A stretch of 64,000 nt of DNA from NCBI GenBank assembly GCA_039810245.1, contig JBDHWQ010000008.1, positions 1 to 64,000 of the forward strand, written 5' to 3'. The notes below the pieces were generated by a model. It saw only the letters and a list, made by a program, of their open reading frames with translations. It made no database searches and was not told where the DNA came from. Below, one piece after another: positions 32,573 to 41,269 of this stretch; position 1 is the first letter of the stretch; each line of letters starts with the position of its first letter. The translations under genes and the position numbers were made by a program. This DNA is from CALDSL01 sp039810245. GTDB lineage: Bacteria; Chloroflexota; Anaerolineae; Anaerolineales; Anaerolineaceae.

Positions 32573-34030
32573 TTACGGCGTAGGCGAGGGGGTCTGGGTG
32601 GCAGTGGCGGTATCGGTGGGCGTGGGCGTCAGCGTATTCGTCGCGGTCGGAGTAATGGTGGGCGTCTCGGTGCTGGTCGAAGTGGCCGTGACGGTTGCTG
32701 TTGGCGTCGATGTGAAGGTGGCCGTGGGCGTCAAAGTGATGGTGGGCGTCTGCGTGACGGTGGCGGTGGGGGCCTGGCGCCAGACCGCAGGGGCCAGCCA
32801 CAGCGCGCGGTCGTCCAGGTTGGAGCCGTTGTTGGAGATGCGCAGGATGAACTGCACCGTCTTGCCCGCAAGGCTGCTCAGATCCTCATCGATCTGGCGC
32901 CACTGGCCTTCGTACACTTCGTGCCACGAGCGGAACTTGACTTCCTTGCTGCCTTCCACGTAATTCAGCTCAAAAGTCACGTCGCACTTGGGGTTGGTCT
33001 TATTGTTGTATGCGCAGCCGATGATAGTCTGGAAGCGGTCACCGCTCTGCACGGTGAAGCTGGGATAACGCCCCTGGATATAGCCGTTGCTGCCATCACT
33101 CGGGACCATGATCAGGCCGGGTTCGTCGTCGACACTGCCATTTTCCAGGGTGGGTGTTGTGCTGCGGTAGACGATGCTGCTGGCAAAGGTGGGGATGCCC
33201 GGGCAGAACAGGTTGTTGCTGTTGGGCGTGCTCCAGGTGGCGTTACAGAAGTTGGACGTAAAAGCCAGGGCCACGCGGTCAGAGAAAACCGGCTTATCGG
33301 CGATAGTGATCTGCGAGGTGAATGCCTGGTTGCCGTTGATGCCGAACTGAGCGCCGCTGGCGTTGGCCATCTTCCAGTAGCCGATGTATGCGCCCTTGCC
33401 GGGAGCTTTTTGCGGGATGACGATATCCACCGTTTCGCCCGGGCGCACCGTGACGTTCAGGCGCGCGGCGTCGGGGCCGCTCATCTTATCACCGCCGGAA
33501 AAGACCACAAGGTAATCGGGCGTCCAGGTGCATGAACCCGTGTTCTTGAGCCGCCAGGCCTTGGTAAAGACCTCGCCCGGCCAGAAGATACTGCCATCCT
33601 GCGCACTGACGTCAGCCACAAAGGCAGCCTGGTTGCAGGCCACGGCAATCGACGTGACGGTGGCCGGCGCCGTGGGGAAGGGGCGTATCGGGGTTGAGGT
33701 GGGCCAGGGCGTGGACTGCCCCAGTGGGGTCAGTGAAGGCACAGGGGTGACCGAGGCGGAACCAACCGGGGTGATGCTCGGCCAGGGCGTGACGGTGGGC
33801 TGGGCGCTGCTCTGCGTGACAAACGGCGTGCCCAACGCCAGCCCGGTGGCCTGGGCTTCCAGCGTCTGGTATGCAAACTGAGTTTGCAGCACCTGCGCGG
33901 TTTGCTGGATCTGCGTGGCGATCTGCTCCGGATTTTCGGTCTGGCTGGCGGGGCGCAGACCGGGCAGGCTGCAGGCGATGGTAATCAGGAATATCGTGCT
34001 AAGGATGATGAGTACGAAGGGCTTTTTCAT
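32573..34030 (-). CDS. NBR1-type Ig-domain lipoprotein (2) with Pro/Thr tail
   Basis: The 485-residue product has a lipoprotein signal (ITIACSLPG), a Pro/Thr linker (about 55-110), an NBR1-like domain with TKAWRLKNTGSCTWTPDY (about 135-235), a second beta domain with WLAPAVW, and a final 60-residue tail built of TPT/TAT repeats. The tail is unusual at a C-terminus and may span the wall or be glycosylated. ATG 34030 has GGAG and begins the signal; an in-frame extension upstream lacks one. A small hairpin covers the ribosome site. Confidence 0.75.
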   Translation of the reverse strand: MKKPFVLIILSTIFLITIACSLPGLRPASQTENPEQIATQIQQTAQVLQTQFAYQTLEAQATGLALGTPFVTQSSAQPTVTPWPSITPVGSASVTPVPSLTPLGQSTPWPTSTPIRPFPTAPATVTSIAVACNQAAFVADVSAQDGSIFWPGEVFTKAWRLKNTGSCTWTPDYLVVFSGGDKMSGPDAARLNVTVRPGETVDIVIPQKAPGKGAYIGYWKMANASGAQFGINGNQAFTSQITIADKPVFSDRVALAFTSNFCNATWSTPNSNNLFCPGIPTFASSIVYRSTTPTLENGSVDDEPGLIMVPSDGSNGYIQGRYPSFTVQSGDRFQTIIGCAYNNKTNPKCDVTFELNYVEGSKEVKFRSWHEVYEGQWRQIDEDLSSLAGKTVQFILRISNNGSNLDDRALWLAPAVWRQAPTATVTQTPTITLTPTATFTSTPTATVTATSTSTETPTITPTATNTLTPTPTDTATATQTPSPTP

Positions 34031-34048
34031 TGCAGGGATCTCCTGCAA
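34030..34048 (-). promoter_or_regulatory. Hairpin over the ribosome site of the lipoprotein gene
   Basis: On the minus strand TTGCAGG pairs with CCTGCAA around AGATC, so the GGAG ribosome site is half in the stem and half in the loop, and the A of the start codon lies at the stem base. It could limit initiation. Confidence 0.35.
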
Positions 34049-34092
34049 TATAGACGAAAATTGCCGCAAATTAGTTCCCCGAAAAGCGAAAA

Positions 34093-34209
34093 AGCGTTAT
34101 CAAAAATAAAACGAATGGCACAGATGCCACGAATAAAGCTTAAGGAAGGATTTCTCTGAAAAGCCTTATTTGTGCCATACGTGCCATTCGTACCATTCGT
34201 GATAACGCT
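34093..34209. repeat. Imperfect long inverted repeat, possible miniature element
   Basis: Arms at 34093-34139 and 34161-34209 both start AGCGTTATCA from the outside and contain CGAATGG-type short units (CGAATGGCAC, CGAATGGTAC). They are complementary over most of about 45 bases around a loop of about 20 bases. No coding region is inside. It lies between two minus-strand genes and could fold as one long hairpin. Confidence 0.65.
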
Positions 34210-34213
34210 TTAT

Positions 34214-35617
34214 TTAGAACTGGAAGTATATAAACGGAGAGCTGTTAACCGGGGCGAGGAAGAAGACCAGCAGGGCTTCGAACAACAGGAAGGCCGGGGT
34301 GTACGGCTTATCGATGGGTAGGATTGGCCATTCCCAGCGGAAGCGCCGCACCAGCATGCCCCCCAGCAGCACCAGCGGGACGCCGATGATGGCCCACTGG
34401 AAGTACCAGTGCAGGTTGTATTCCATGCGCACAAACGCAAGCTTTTGGAAGATGATCAGTGTGGTCTGCCAGTTGGGCGAGCGGAACGGAACCCACAACA
34501 GGGTAACCACGAACGCGGTGAACGCGGCGCGCAGCCAGGCCAGCGGCGAGCGCCAGCCGTATTCGGGCGCACGCTTCGGGTAGATCAACCGTTCCAGCGC
34601 CAGACCCAGGCCGTGAAGCCCGCCCCACACCACGAAGTTCCAGCTCGCGCCGTGCCACAACCCACCCAGCAGCATGGTCAGCATCAGGTTGAGGTAGGTG
34701 CGCGCATTGCCTTTGCGGTTACCGCCCAGAGGGATGTACAGGTAATCGCGCAGCCAGGTGGAGAGTGAAATATGCCAGCGCGTCCAGAACTCGGTCAGTG
34801 ATTGCGCGGTGTAAGGCAGGTTGAAATTGGGCGGCAGTTCGATGCCCAGCATTTTGCCAATGCCGCGCGCCATATCGGTATAGCCGGAAAAGTCGAACAG
34901 GATTTGCACCGAGTAACCGGCCACCGCGAGCCACACCGACGTGGGAGCAAACAGGCTGGGCGCATTGTAGATCTGATCCACCATAATCGCTACGTTGTCG
35001 GCGATCACCAGTTTCTTGAGCAGCCCACGCAGAAACCACTGCGTGCCTTCCACCAGGTTAGGCAGGCTGAGCTGCAGGCCGCGCTCAAGCTGCGGCAGGA
35101 ATTGCGCCGCGCGCATGATCGGCCCGGCCACCAGGCGCGGGAAGAAGCTGATGAAGATGGCATAATCCAGCAGGGAGCGCGCCGGGTGCGCCACCCCGCG
35201 GTATACGTCGATGACATAGCTGAGCGTCTCAAACGTATAGAACGAGATGCCAATCGGCAGAATGATATTTAGCGTGCCCAGCCGCCAGCCCAGTGGGGCG
35301 GCCAGCGCATTGAGCGAATCGATGAAGAAATTGAAATACTTGAAAAATCCCAGCAGCCCCAGGTTGGCTACCACACTCACCAGCAGCAGCAGCTTGCGGC
35401 GTCGCGGGTCGGGGTTGTGCACCAGCATCTGCGAGATGTAATAATCCAGCACGGTGACAAACGCCAGCAGCCCCAGGAAGCGCCAATCCCACCAGGCATA
35501 GAAGGTGCAGCTCGCGGCCAGCAAAATCAGCTTGCGCGGCAGCGGGGCGCGAACCAGCGCCAGCAGGGTCAGCACCGTCGCCAGCAGCACGGCAAATTCG
35601 ATCGAGACAAAGCTCAT
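34214..35617 (-). CDS. MBOAT-family O-acyltransferase (AlgI/DltB-like)
   Basis: The 467-residue polytopic protein carries MBOAT marks: FKYFNFF, LPIGISFYTFETLSYVIDVY, DFSGYTDMARGIG and the catalytic-His region GGLWHGASWNFVVWGGLHG. AlgI, DltB and PatA move acyl groups across the membrane to polysaccharides, teichoic acids or peptidoglycan. Its start overlaps the stop of the upstream SGNH-like gene by four bases, the usual pairing of an MBOAT protein with a surface transferase. The polymer modified is not evident from nearby genes. Confidence 0.92.
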   Translation of the reverse strand: MSFVSIEFAVLLATVLTLLALVRAPLPRKLILLAASCTFYAWWDWRFLGLLAFVTVLDYYISQMLVHNPDPRRRKLLLLVSVVANLGLLGFFKYFNFFIDSLNALAAPLGWRLGTLNIILPIGISFYTFETLSYVIDVYRGVAHPARSLLDYAIFISFFPRLVAGPIMRAAQFLPQLERGLQLSLPNLVEGTQWFLRGLLKKLVIADNVAIMVDQIYNAPSLFAPTSVWLAVAGYSVQILFDFSGYTDMARGIGKMLGIELPPNFNLPYTAQSLTEFWTRWHISLSTWLRDYLYIPLGGNRKGNARTYLNLMLTMLLGGLWHGASWNFVVWGGLHGLGLALERLIYPKRAPEYGWRSPLAWLRAAFTAFVVTLLWVPFRSPNWQTTLIIFQKLAFVRMEYNLHWYFQWAIIGVPLVLLGGMLVRRFRWEWPILPIDKPYTPAFLLFEALLVFFLAPVNSSPFIYFQF

Positions 35618-36897
35618 CGCAGCTCCTCTTCGATGGCGTCAGCCAGCAGTTCGCCCAGCACGCGGTTGCCGTGGCGGTTGAGATGTCCAATATCAGGCCG
35701 CGTGCTGTTGAAGAAACCCGCCGGTAAGTAGCCCTGTTTTGCCAGCTCGGCAAAGCGCGGCAGCGGGTCAATTACCGTACTGCCGCTGTATTGGATAATC
35801 AATTGCTTGAAGTTCTCGTAGCCCGCATCGGTAGTGACCACGCTGCCTTTTTGGATGCGTGGCACGCTGGGTGATAGAACGATCATCAGCGGTGTGTCGC
35901 CGGCAGCTTCTCTCAACAGCCGCATCTGCTCGCGGATCATTTCTTCTGCCGGCACCGCTGCGGATCCGGCACTCTCGCCACCGTCTCCTCCACCATCGCC
36001 TCCGGCTTCGCCGGTGTCCTCATTCGCGGCCAGCATGGCAGGGGACATTAGCTCTAACCGCCGCAGGCCCCAGCGCGCCACCATGGGATACAAGTTCAGC
36101 GTTCTTTGGCTGGCAATTTCCAGCGGGCCGTCAGGTTTGTATTTGTGAACGACGCGGATTCTCTGCTCGCTATCCAGCGTGAAATAGTTTTCCTTGCCGT
36201 GCGAGAAGGATTCAATAAAATCTTTTTCGCCGATCTGGACAACAATCAGGCTGGGGTGAAACAGCTCTTTGTATAACGGGATGTAGGTGACGTAATCGGC
36301 CATGGCGCGGCCGCTTTCGCCCATGTTGCGCACATCCACATCCAGGCCGCGCTCACGCAGCAGGCTTTCGGCTATGGAGGCAAATTTTTCCTCATCCATC
36401 ACCTGCATGGCTTCGGTGCGCGAATCACCCACAAAGAGAATATTCTCTCCGCCACTGAACGGAGTGCGCACCTCTCCCAATTTTCCGTAATACGAAAGGG
36501 CAAAGCCTTCGTTGCCCACCAGCGTGAATGAATTTTCGATAGGCACCGGTCCAAACCAGCTTGTATTGACGATCCAAACAACTGGAATGTAAATATACAC
36601 GCGCAGAAAGATATCCATGAGCAAAAGCGGCAGCAAGCACCAGGCAGCCGCGCGCTGAATACTGCGCGCGCGATGCTCCAGGCGCTGCGCGCCGACGCGC
36701 ACAGTGAACACGGGCAGGCTGAGCGCTAGCGCCAGGACCATGCTCAAAACACCCGCGGCCGGAACGATAATCCGCGCGGCCGGAGCCATTGCCAGGCCGC
36801 GTTCAATGATTGATACGCGCAGGAAAACCAGCGCGATCAGGGCGGCGCCAAACACGATCAACTCAAGCTGCAATAGCCGGAACCAGAAACGCTTCAA
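35614..36897 (-). CDS. SGNH/AlgJ-DltD-like partner of the MBOAT protein
   Basis: The 427-residue product has three or four N-terminal membrane helices (to about 120) and then an SGNH hydrolase-like domain: FVGDSRTEAM (nucleophile Ser), NMGESG (block II Gly) and a final DIGHLNRHGNRVL (Asp-His pair). The start is TTG 36897, with GAGAG upstream; no ATG fits. It probably completes acyl transfer to a surface polymer. Most SGNH partners have fewer helices. It is coupled by a four-base overlap to the MBOAT gene. Confidence 0.8.
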   Translation of the reverse strand: MKRFWFRLLQLELIVFGAALIALVFLRVSIIERGLAMAPAARIIVPAAGVLSMVLALALSLPVFTVRVGAQRLEHRARSIQRAAAWCLLPLLLMDIFLRVYIYIPVVWIVNTSWFGPVPIENSFTLVGNEGFALSYYGKLGEVRTPFSGGENILFVGDSRTEAMQVMDEEKFASIAESLLRERGLDVDVRNMGESGRAMADYVTYIPLYKELFHPSLIVVQIGEKDFIESFSHGKENYFTLDSEQRIRVVHKYKPDGPLEIASQRTLNLYPMVARWGLRRLELMSPAMLAANEDTGEAGGDGGGDGGESAGSAAVPAEEMIREQMRLLREAAGDTPLMIVLSPSVPRIQKGSVVTTDAGYENFKQLIIQYSGSTVIDPLPRFAELAKQGYLPAGFFNSTRPDIGHLNRHGNRVLGELLADAIEEELR

Positions 36898-37009
36898 ATT
36901 GTGCTCTCACAGACAGGGATAGATTCAGGGCTGTTCGCATACACCAGCGCACGGAGCAACCTGAGGGATTGCCCCGTGCGGAAATATTGAGTATCCGAAC
37001 CCGGTAATT

Positions 37010-37162
37010 TTACTGCTTTGTGTCCAGTTTTTGCAAGACCTCTTCATCCTGGCGCAGGTTGCGCCAGCGAGATACCAGACTGACCAGGTAGACTGCCATT
37101 ACGCCAAAGACGACTGCCAGGCCGCCGATCAGGTACGTAATTGTGTTCGCGGGACCTTCCAT
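37010..37162 (-). CDS. ccmD: CcmD-like small membrane protein
   Basis: The 50-residue product has one membrane helix (YLIGGLAVVFGVMAVYLVSL) followed by a charged tail (SRWRNLRQDEEVL), the plan of CcmD, which helps release holo-CcmE from CcmABC. AAAGGAG lies at good spacing before the ATG, and the gene follows ccmC by 19 bases in the same direction. Sequence conservation in CcmD is low, so the name rests on size, topology and position. Confidence 0.7.
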   Translation of the reverse strand: MEGPANTITYLIGGLAVVFGVMAVYLVSLVSRWRNLRQDEEVLQKLDTKQ

Positions 37163-37181
37163 TTTTGTCGCTCCTTTCCGG

Positions 37182-37880
37182 TTACTGGCTCAGCCGCAGC
37201 TTGAGCTGTTCTACCCGCTCGGCCAGCCGGCCCATGCGGATGCGATGCCACAGCAGGTCAAAATATACCACCGTGTAGGCGATCAGGCCGAAGAAGAAGA
37301 CCTGCAGCATTTTAGGTGTCATATCAAACCCGCCTTCGGCGCCGGGCACACTGTTGCCAATCACCACCGGGTGGATGGTGCGGAAGATGCGAATGGAGAA
37401 GAAGGTCAGCGGCACGCTGACCGCGCCCAGGATGGCGTACACCGCGCCAAAACGCGCGCGCCGCTCGGGGTCTTCGATGCCCTGGCGCAGCATCAGATAT
37501 GCGGCGTAGATCAGCTCCATGATCGTCACGGTAGTCAGGCGTGGGTCCCACGTCCACCAGGTGTTCCAGATGGGACGCGCCCAGATCGAACCGGTCACCA
37601 GGGCGATCAGCATAAACACCATGCCCAGCTCTACCGTCGCCAGGCCGACGATATCCCAGCGCATGTTTTTGGTGCGCAGGTAGGCAATACCTGCCACGGC
37701 AGCAACGATGAATGACAGCATTCCGACCCATGCGTGGGCTACGTGAAAGTAAAAGACTTTCTGTACCGCGCCCATCACGCGTTCCATTGGCGCGTAAAAC
37801 AGCACCAGCAGCGTGGTGGCCACCACCAGAGCAATTGAGGCGACATCCAGTACTTTCAGCAGACGTGGTTTTGCATCCAT
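37182..37880 (-). CDS. ccmC: Cytochrome c maturation protein CcmC (haem handling)
   Basis: The 232-residue protein has six membrane helices and the WWD haem-binding motif GSIWARPIWNTWWTWDPRLT, with His in HVAHAW and RTIHPVV as likely axial ligands. It presents haem to CcmE. ATG 37880 was chosen because it begins the conserved region and has a GGAGAG site; an in-frame extension to 37991 enters ccmB. The gene lies between ccmB and ccmD. Confidence 0.95.
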   Translation of the reverse strand: MDAKPRLLKVLDVASIALVVATTLLVLFYAPMERVMGAVQKVFYFHVAHAWVGMLSFIVAAVAGIAYLRTKNMRWDIVGLATVELGMVFMLIALVTGSIWARPIWNTWWTWDPRLTTVTIMELIYAAYLMLRQGIEDPERRARFGAVYAILGAVSVPLTFFSIRIFRTIHPVVIGNSVPGAEGGFDMTPKMLQVFFFGLIAYTVVYFDLLWHRIRMGRLAERVEQLKLRLSQ

Positions 37881-37909
37881 ACAGCTCTCCTCTTCAAGTT
37901 TTTCCCAAA

Positions 37910-38599
37910 CTATTCTTCTACCACGAAATCGAACACCATAAATGCGACGGCAATGAAGATCACGTCGTACACCACCAGCAGGTTGAGCCACGGGCGGATA
38001 TCTTCCAGCGGCAGAGCCTGCAGAAAACCAGCACTGGCTTTTACTGCCGCCACCAGCAGCGGGATCACCACCGGGAAGAGCAGGATTGGCAGCAGGATAT
38101 CGCGCGTGCGCGCCTGCACCGCCATGCTGGCCAGCAGTGTGCCCACGGTCACATAGCCCAGCGAGCCGAGAAAGACCACCAGCAGCAGCCCCGGTTGGAA
38201 CAGGTTAACGTTGTAGAGCAGGCTGTACACCGGCAGCACGATGGCCGCCACGGCCAGCATAAACACCAGGTTGGCCAGAGACTTGCCAAAGAAGATCACC
38301 GAGCGGTCTACAGGGGCCAGCAACAGGCCATCCAGGCAGCCGCGGTCTTTCTCCACCGCCATTGAGCGGTTGAGGCCCAACGTGCCGGCGAAGGCGAACG
38401 TGACCCACAGCACGCCCGATGTGACGTTCTGGCGCGCCAGCGCGTCCAGCTCGAGCGCGAAGTTGAAGATCAGGATCACCAGCAGCGCGAAGACCAGCAT
38501 GGACGAAAGCAGCTCGCGGCTGCGCCATTCGGCCGCCAGGTCTTTCCAGATCACGGCCCATAACGCGCTGAAGTAACGCGGAGCGGCGCCGGCGTTCAT
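37910..38599 (-). CDS. ccmB: Haem exporter membrane subunit CcmB
   Basis: The 229-residue protein has six helices and the CcmB blocks AVIWKDLAAEWRSRELLSS, MAVEKDRGCLDGLLLAPVD and FPVVIPLLVAAVKAS. With CcmA and CcmC it forms the ABC complex that frees haem-loaded CcmE. Its ATG overlaps the ccmA stop by four bases. Confidence 0.95.
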   Translation of the reverse strand: MNAGAAPRYFSALWAVIWKDLAAEWRSRELLSSMLVFALLVILIFNFALELDALARQNVTSGVLWVTFAFAGTLGLNRSMAVEKDRGCLDGLLLAPVDRSVIFFGKSLANLVFMLAVAAIVLPVYSLLYNVNLFQPGLLLVVFLGSLGYVTVGTLLASMAVQARTRDILLPILLFPVVIPLLVAAVKASAGFLQALPLEDIRPWLNLLVVYDVIFIAVAFMVFDFVVEE

Positions 38600-39330
38600 G
38601 AGCCGCTCCGTTCAACGGGCGCAGGCTGCGCGTCTTCCAGCGCCTGTCGGTAAAAGGCCAGCAGACCGTCGGCCGGCAGATCATCGCGCTGCACGCTGCC
38701 CTGAATACTGCCGCGGGTGAGCACATCAAAGCGCGAAGCCAGCCCGGCGGCGCGCGCCAGGTCGTGCGAGGTCATCACGATGGTATGCCCTTGTGCCGCC
38801 ACTTCGCGCAGCACGCCGTCCAGCATTTCGCAGGCATCCTGGTCCAGCCCGGTGTGCGGCTCGTCCATCAGCAATACACCGGGGTCGTGCAGCACAGCGC
38901 GGCCAATGGTAAGGCGCTGCTGCATGCCGCGCGAGTAGGTGCGCACCAGGTCACGCCGCCGCGCGGCCAGCCCCACCAGGTCCAGCACCTGCTGGATGCG
39001 CCGGTCGAGTTCAGGTACGGAATACATTTTGCCGTAAAAATGCAAGTTTTCTTCCGCGCTCAGGTCGCCGTACAGCAGCGGGAGGTGTGAAACCACGCCC
39101 AGACGCCGGCGCACTTCGGCGGCCTGAGCCGGCAGGCTGTACCCGGCGATGCGCACTTCGCCGTATGTTGGCCGCGAAAGCGAAGCAAGGATGCGCAGGA
39201 AGGTGGTCTTACCGGCGCCATTCGGCCCCAGCAGGGCCACAAACTCGCCGGATGCCACGCTGAACTCCAGGTTGCGCAGCACCACCTTGGGGCCAAAACG
39301 CTTGATCAGACGGTGCACTTCGATCATCAT
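38596..39330 (-). CDS. ccmA: Cytochrome c maturation ATPase CcmA
   Basis: The 244-residue ATPase has Walker A GPNGAGKTTFLRIL, signature YSRGMQQRLTIG, Walker B VLLMDEPHTGLD and the switch His in MTSHDLARA. The following ccmB and ccmC genes define it as CcmA rather than a generic ABC-2 ATPase. Two adjacent ATG codons are possible starts. It lies nine bases after the cytochrome gene. Confidence 0.92.
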   Translation of the reverse strand: MMIEVHRLIKRFGPKVVLRNLEFSVASGEFVALLGPNGAGKTTFLRILASLSRPTYGEVRIAGYSLPAQAAEVRRRLGVVSHLPLLYGDLSAEENLHFYGKMYSVPELDRRIQQVLDLVGLAARRRDLVRTYSRGMQQRLTIGRAVLHDPGVLLMDEPHTGLDQDACEMLDGVLREVAAQGHTIVMTSHDLARAAGLASRFDVLTRGSIQGSVQRDDLPADGLLAFYRQALEDAQPAPVERSGS

Positions 39331-39339
39331 GGCGGCCTG

Positions 39340-41253
39340 TTACCTGGCGTTTTCTTCCTCACGGGCGATGCGCAACTGTTCTTTCAGCGCGGCGCGGCGC
39401 TCGTTATAGGCTTCCTCGGGGATCTGCCCGGATTGGTGCAGGTCGTCGAGCGCCACGATGGCTTCCACCAGGTCTTCCACTGACTGGGGTCCGGTGGTCT
39501 CTTCCTCTTCAATCTCTTCTTCCAGCATACGTTTGCGGCGGCTGGCCAGGTAGTAGACCATCAGGCCTACCGAAATGGCCAGCGAGATGCCGCCCACAAT
39601 TAGCCCGGTGGTTGTGCCGGTATCCAGGCTGGCGCCGCTGCCCGGCGTGCCGCTCAGGCGGATGCGCACCGGGCTGTTGGCCGGCAGGCCGCCGGCGGTG
39701 TACAGGTGCACGCTGATGCCCTGCATGTCTTTGACGCCCGAGTCGGTCAACTGCTCGCTGTCCACGCGCACCCCATCCGCCGGGGCGATAATGACTGCCG
39801 CGGTGACGGGCAGGGGCGGGGTCAGTTCTACGTCCAGTTTGCCGTCGTAGGGCAGGTTGTAAGCAAACAACACCTGGCTGGTGCCCGATCCGGGCGAGAC
39901 GGCGGCAGTATCGGCAAAACCGTTTTCCGTTTGCAGGAAGCGCTCACCCAGCGCCCCGTCCTGGAAGGTCAGGTCGGTGGCTCCCTGCGGCAGGGTGAAG
40001 TTGATCAACGCCTGGCCTTCGGCCGGCGGGGTGACCAACAGGTTCGAGCTGTTGGAGATGATTACCAGCTCACCGATCTGCACCTTCCCGGGCTCGGGAA
40101 AATCAAAGAAAATGTGCATGCGTTCGGCGCTCAGGCTGCTGGCGTCGGTGGTGGTGTCGTAGACATGCACGTTGACGCGCGCTTCCTGCCCGGCCATTAC
40201 ATCTGCGGCGCGCAGCATATCCGAATTGAAGGTAAAGCCGTTCATCTCCACCGTGGCCAGAAAAATGCGGTCGGCATTTAGCTCTACGCCCGGGAACTCA
40301 AAGTTGCCATCCGCGTCCACGCTGGCCTGGGTTTCGAGCGCCTGCTGCATCTGGTCGTACCCCAGCAGGGTCACGCTCATGCCGGCTGGCAGCGCGCCGC
40401 CCGAGGCATTGACCACGCGCCCGGTGATGCGCGCGGTGTTGGCAGCCGTAGGCGTGCCATCTGTCGCGGCGGGTGTGCCCTGCTGTTCGGCCGCCTGCGT
40501 GGTGCTGCCGGCGGCGGGTATGCCGCTGTCTGTGGCCTGCGGCGTGGCAGCCTGGGCTGCCGCGCTGGCAAATGAGCGGCTGCGAATATAACTGGTGACG
40601 GCCCACTGCTGACCTTCGTTCAGGGTATCGGTAAAGGAGGGGTGATCGCCCTGACCGCCGGCAAATACCTGGCGCATATCTTCTTCGCTGAGCTGTGCCA
40701 GCCGCGCCGGGTCGGTCCAGTCCGGGGCTTTGCCGTTGCCTTCACCGTCCGCACCGTGGCACTGCTGGCAGTTGGCAGCGTACAATTCTTCGCCCTGGGC
40801 CAGCGATTGGGCATCAAAGCCAAAGCTGAGGGCATACGCCACCACGTCCCAGCGCTGGCGCTCGTCCAGCGAGCCGGAAAAGCCGGGCATCATGTTTTGC
40901 AGGTTGCCCTGCGTCACCATGCGGAACCAGTCCACCGGGCGCGCGGCGCGGATGTTCTCCACCGCGCCAATCGAAGGTGGCGGGCTGGACAGGTTGCTGG
41001 ACATAGGCCCATCGCCCTGGCCGCGTCCGCCGTGACAGGGCAGGCATTTTTCGGTGTAGATCGGCGCGCCGGCGTTCGGGTCGGGCGGCACCATCGGCAG
41101 CGTAATCGGGGCCGTGGGCTGGGTTTCGGGGGCAACCGGGGGCACGTAGTCGGGCGGTGGGGTGACATCCTGGGCCAGCGAGATCGAGCAAGCCGCCAGG
41201 AAGAGCAAGGTGGCCAGCGAAGCAGCAGTCATCAAAGGGCGAAAGGTTTTCAT
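39340..41253 (-). CDS. Dihaem cytochrome c lipoprotein with membrane anchor and SHOCT-like tail
   Basis: The 637-residue product has a lipobox (FLAACS), two cytochrome c domains with CLPCH (about 70) and CQQCH (about 160), a Thr/Ala linker, a carboxypeptidase-regulatory-like beta domain (VNASGGALPAGMSVTLLGYD), a further beta domain, a C-terminal helix (GLIVGGISLAISVGLMVYYL) and a cytoplasmic tail. The tail motif LDDLHQSGQIPEEAYNERR resembles the CcmI/SHOCT type helix pair and is echoed in the next gene's product. It sits inside the ccm operon and is likely a client of it. Its redox partner is unknown. Confidence 0.85.
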   Translation of the reverse strand: MKTFRPLMTAASLATLLFLAACSISLAQDVTPPPDYVPPVAPETQPTAPITLPMVPPDPNAGAPIYTEKCLPCHGGRGQGDGPMSSNLSSPPPSIGAVENIRAARPVDWFRMVTQGNLQNMMPGFSGSLDERQRWDVVAYALSFGFDAQSLAQGEELYAANCQQCHGADGEGNGKAPDWTDPARLAQLSEEDMRQVFAGGQGDHPSFTDTLNEGQQWAVTSYIRSRSFASAAAQAATPQATDSGIPAAGSTTQAAEQQGTPAATDGTPTAANTARITGRVVNASGGALPAGMSVTLLGYDQMQQALETQASVDADGNFEFPGVELNADRIFLATVEMNGFTFNSDMLRAADVMAGQEARVNVHVYDTTTDASSLSAERMHIFFDFPEPGKVQIGELVIISNSSNLLVTPPAEGQALINFTLPQGATDLTFQDGALGERFLQTENGFADTAAVSPGSGTSQVLFAYNLPYDGKLDVELTPPLPVTAAVIIAPADGVRVDSEQLTDSGVKDMQGISVHLYTAGGLPANSPVRIRLSGTPGSGASLDTGTTTGLIVGGISLAISVGLMVYYLASRRKRMLEEEIEEEETTGPQSVEDLVEAIVALDDLHQSGQIPEEAYNERRAALKEQLRIAREEENAR

Positions 41254-41269
41254 CAAGGGTCCGGTGGGA

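Noticed and set aside
32573..32770. A possible CRISPR-like repeat at the Thr/Pro tail
   Set aside because: The repeats are short degenerate codon repeats in frame with a protein; there is no fixed repeat-spacer pattern and no cas gene nearby.
32568..32963. A Val/Gly-repeat open frame opposite the lipoprotein tail
   Set aside because: It is the reverse complement of the Thr/Pro repeat codons and not a real protein.
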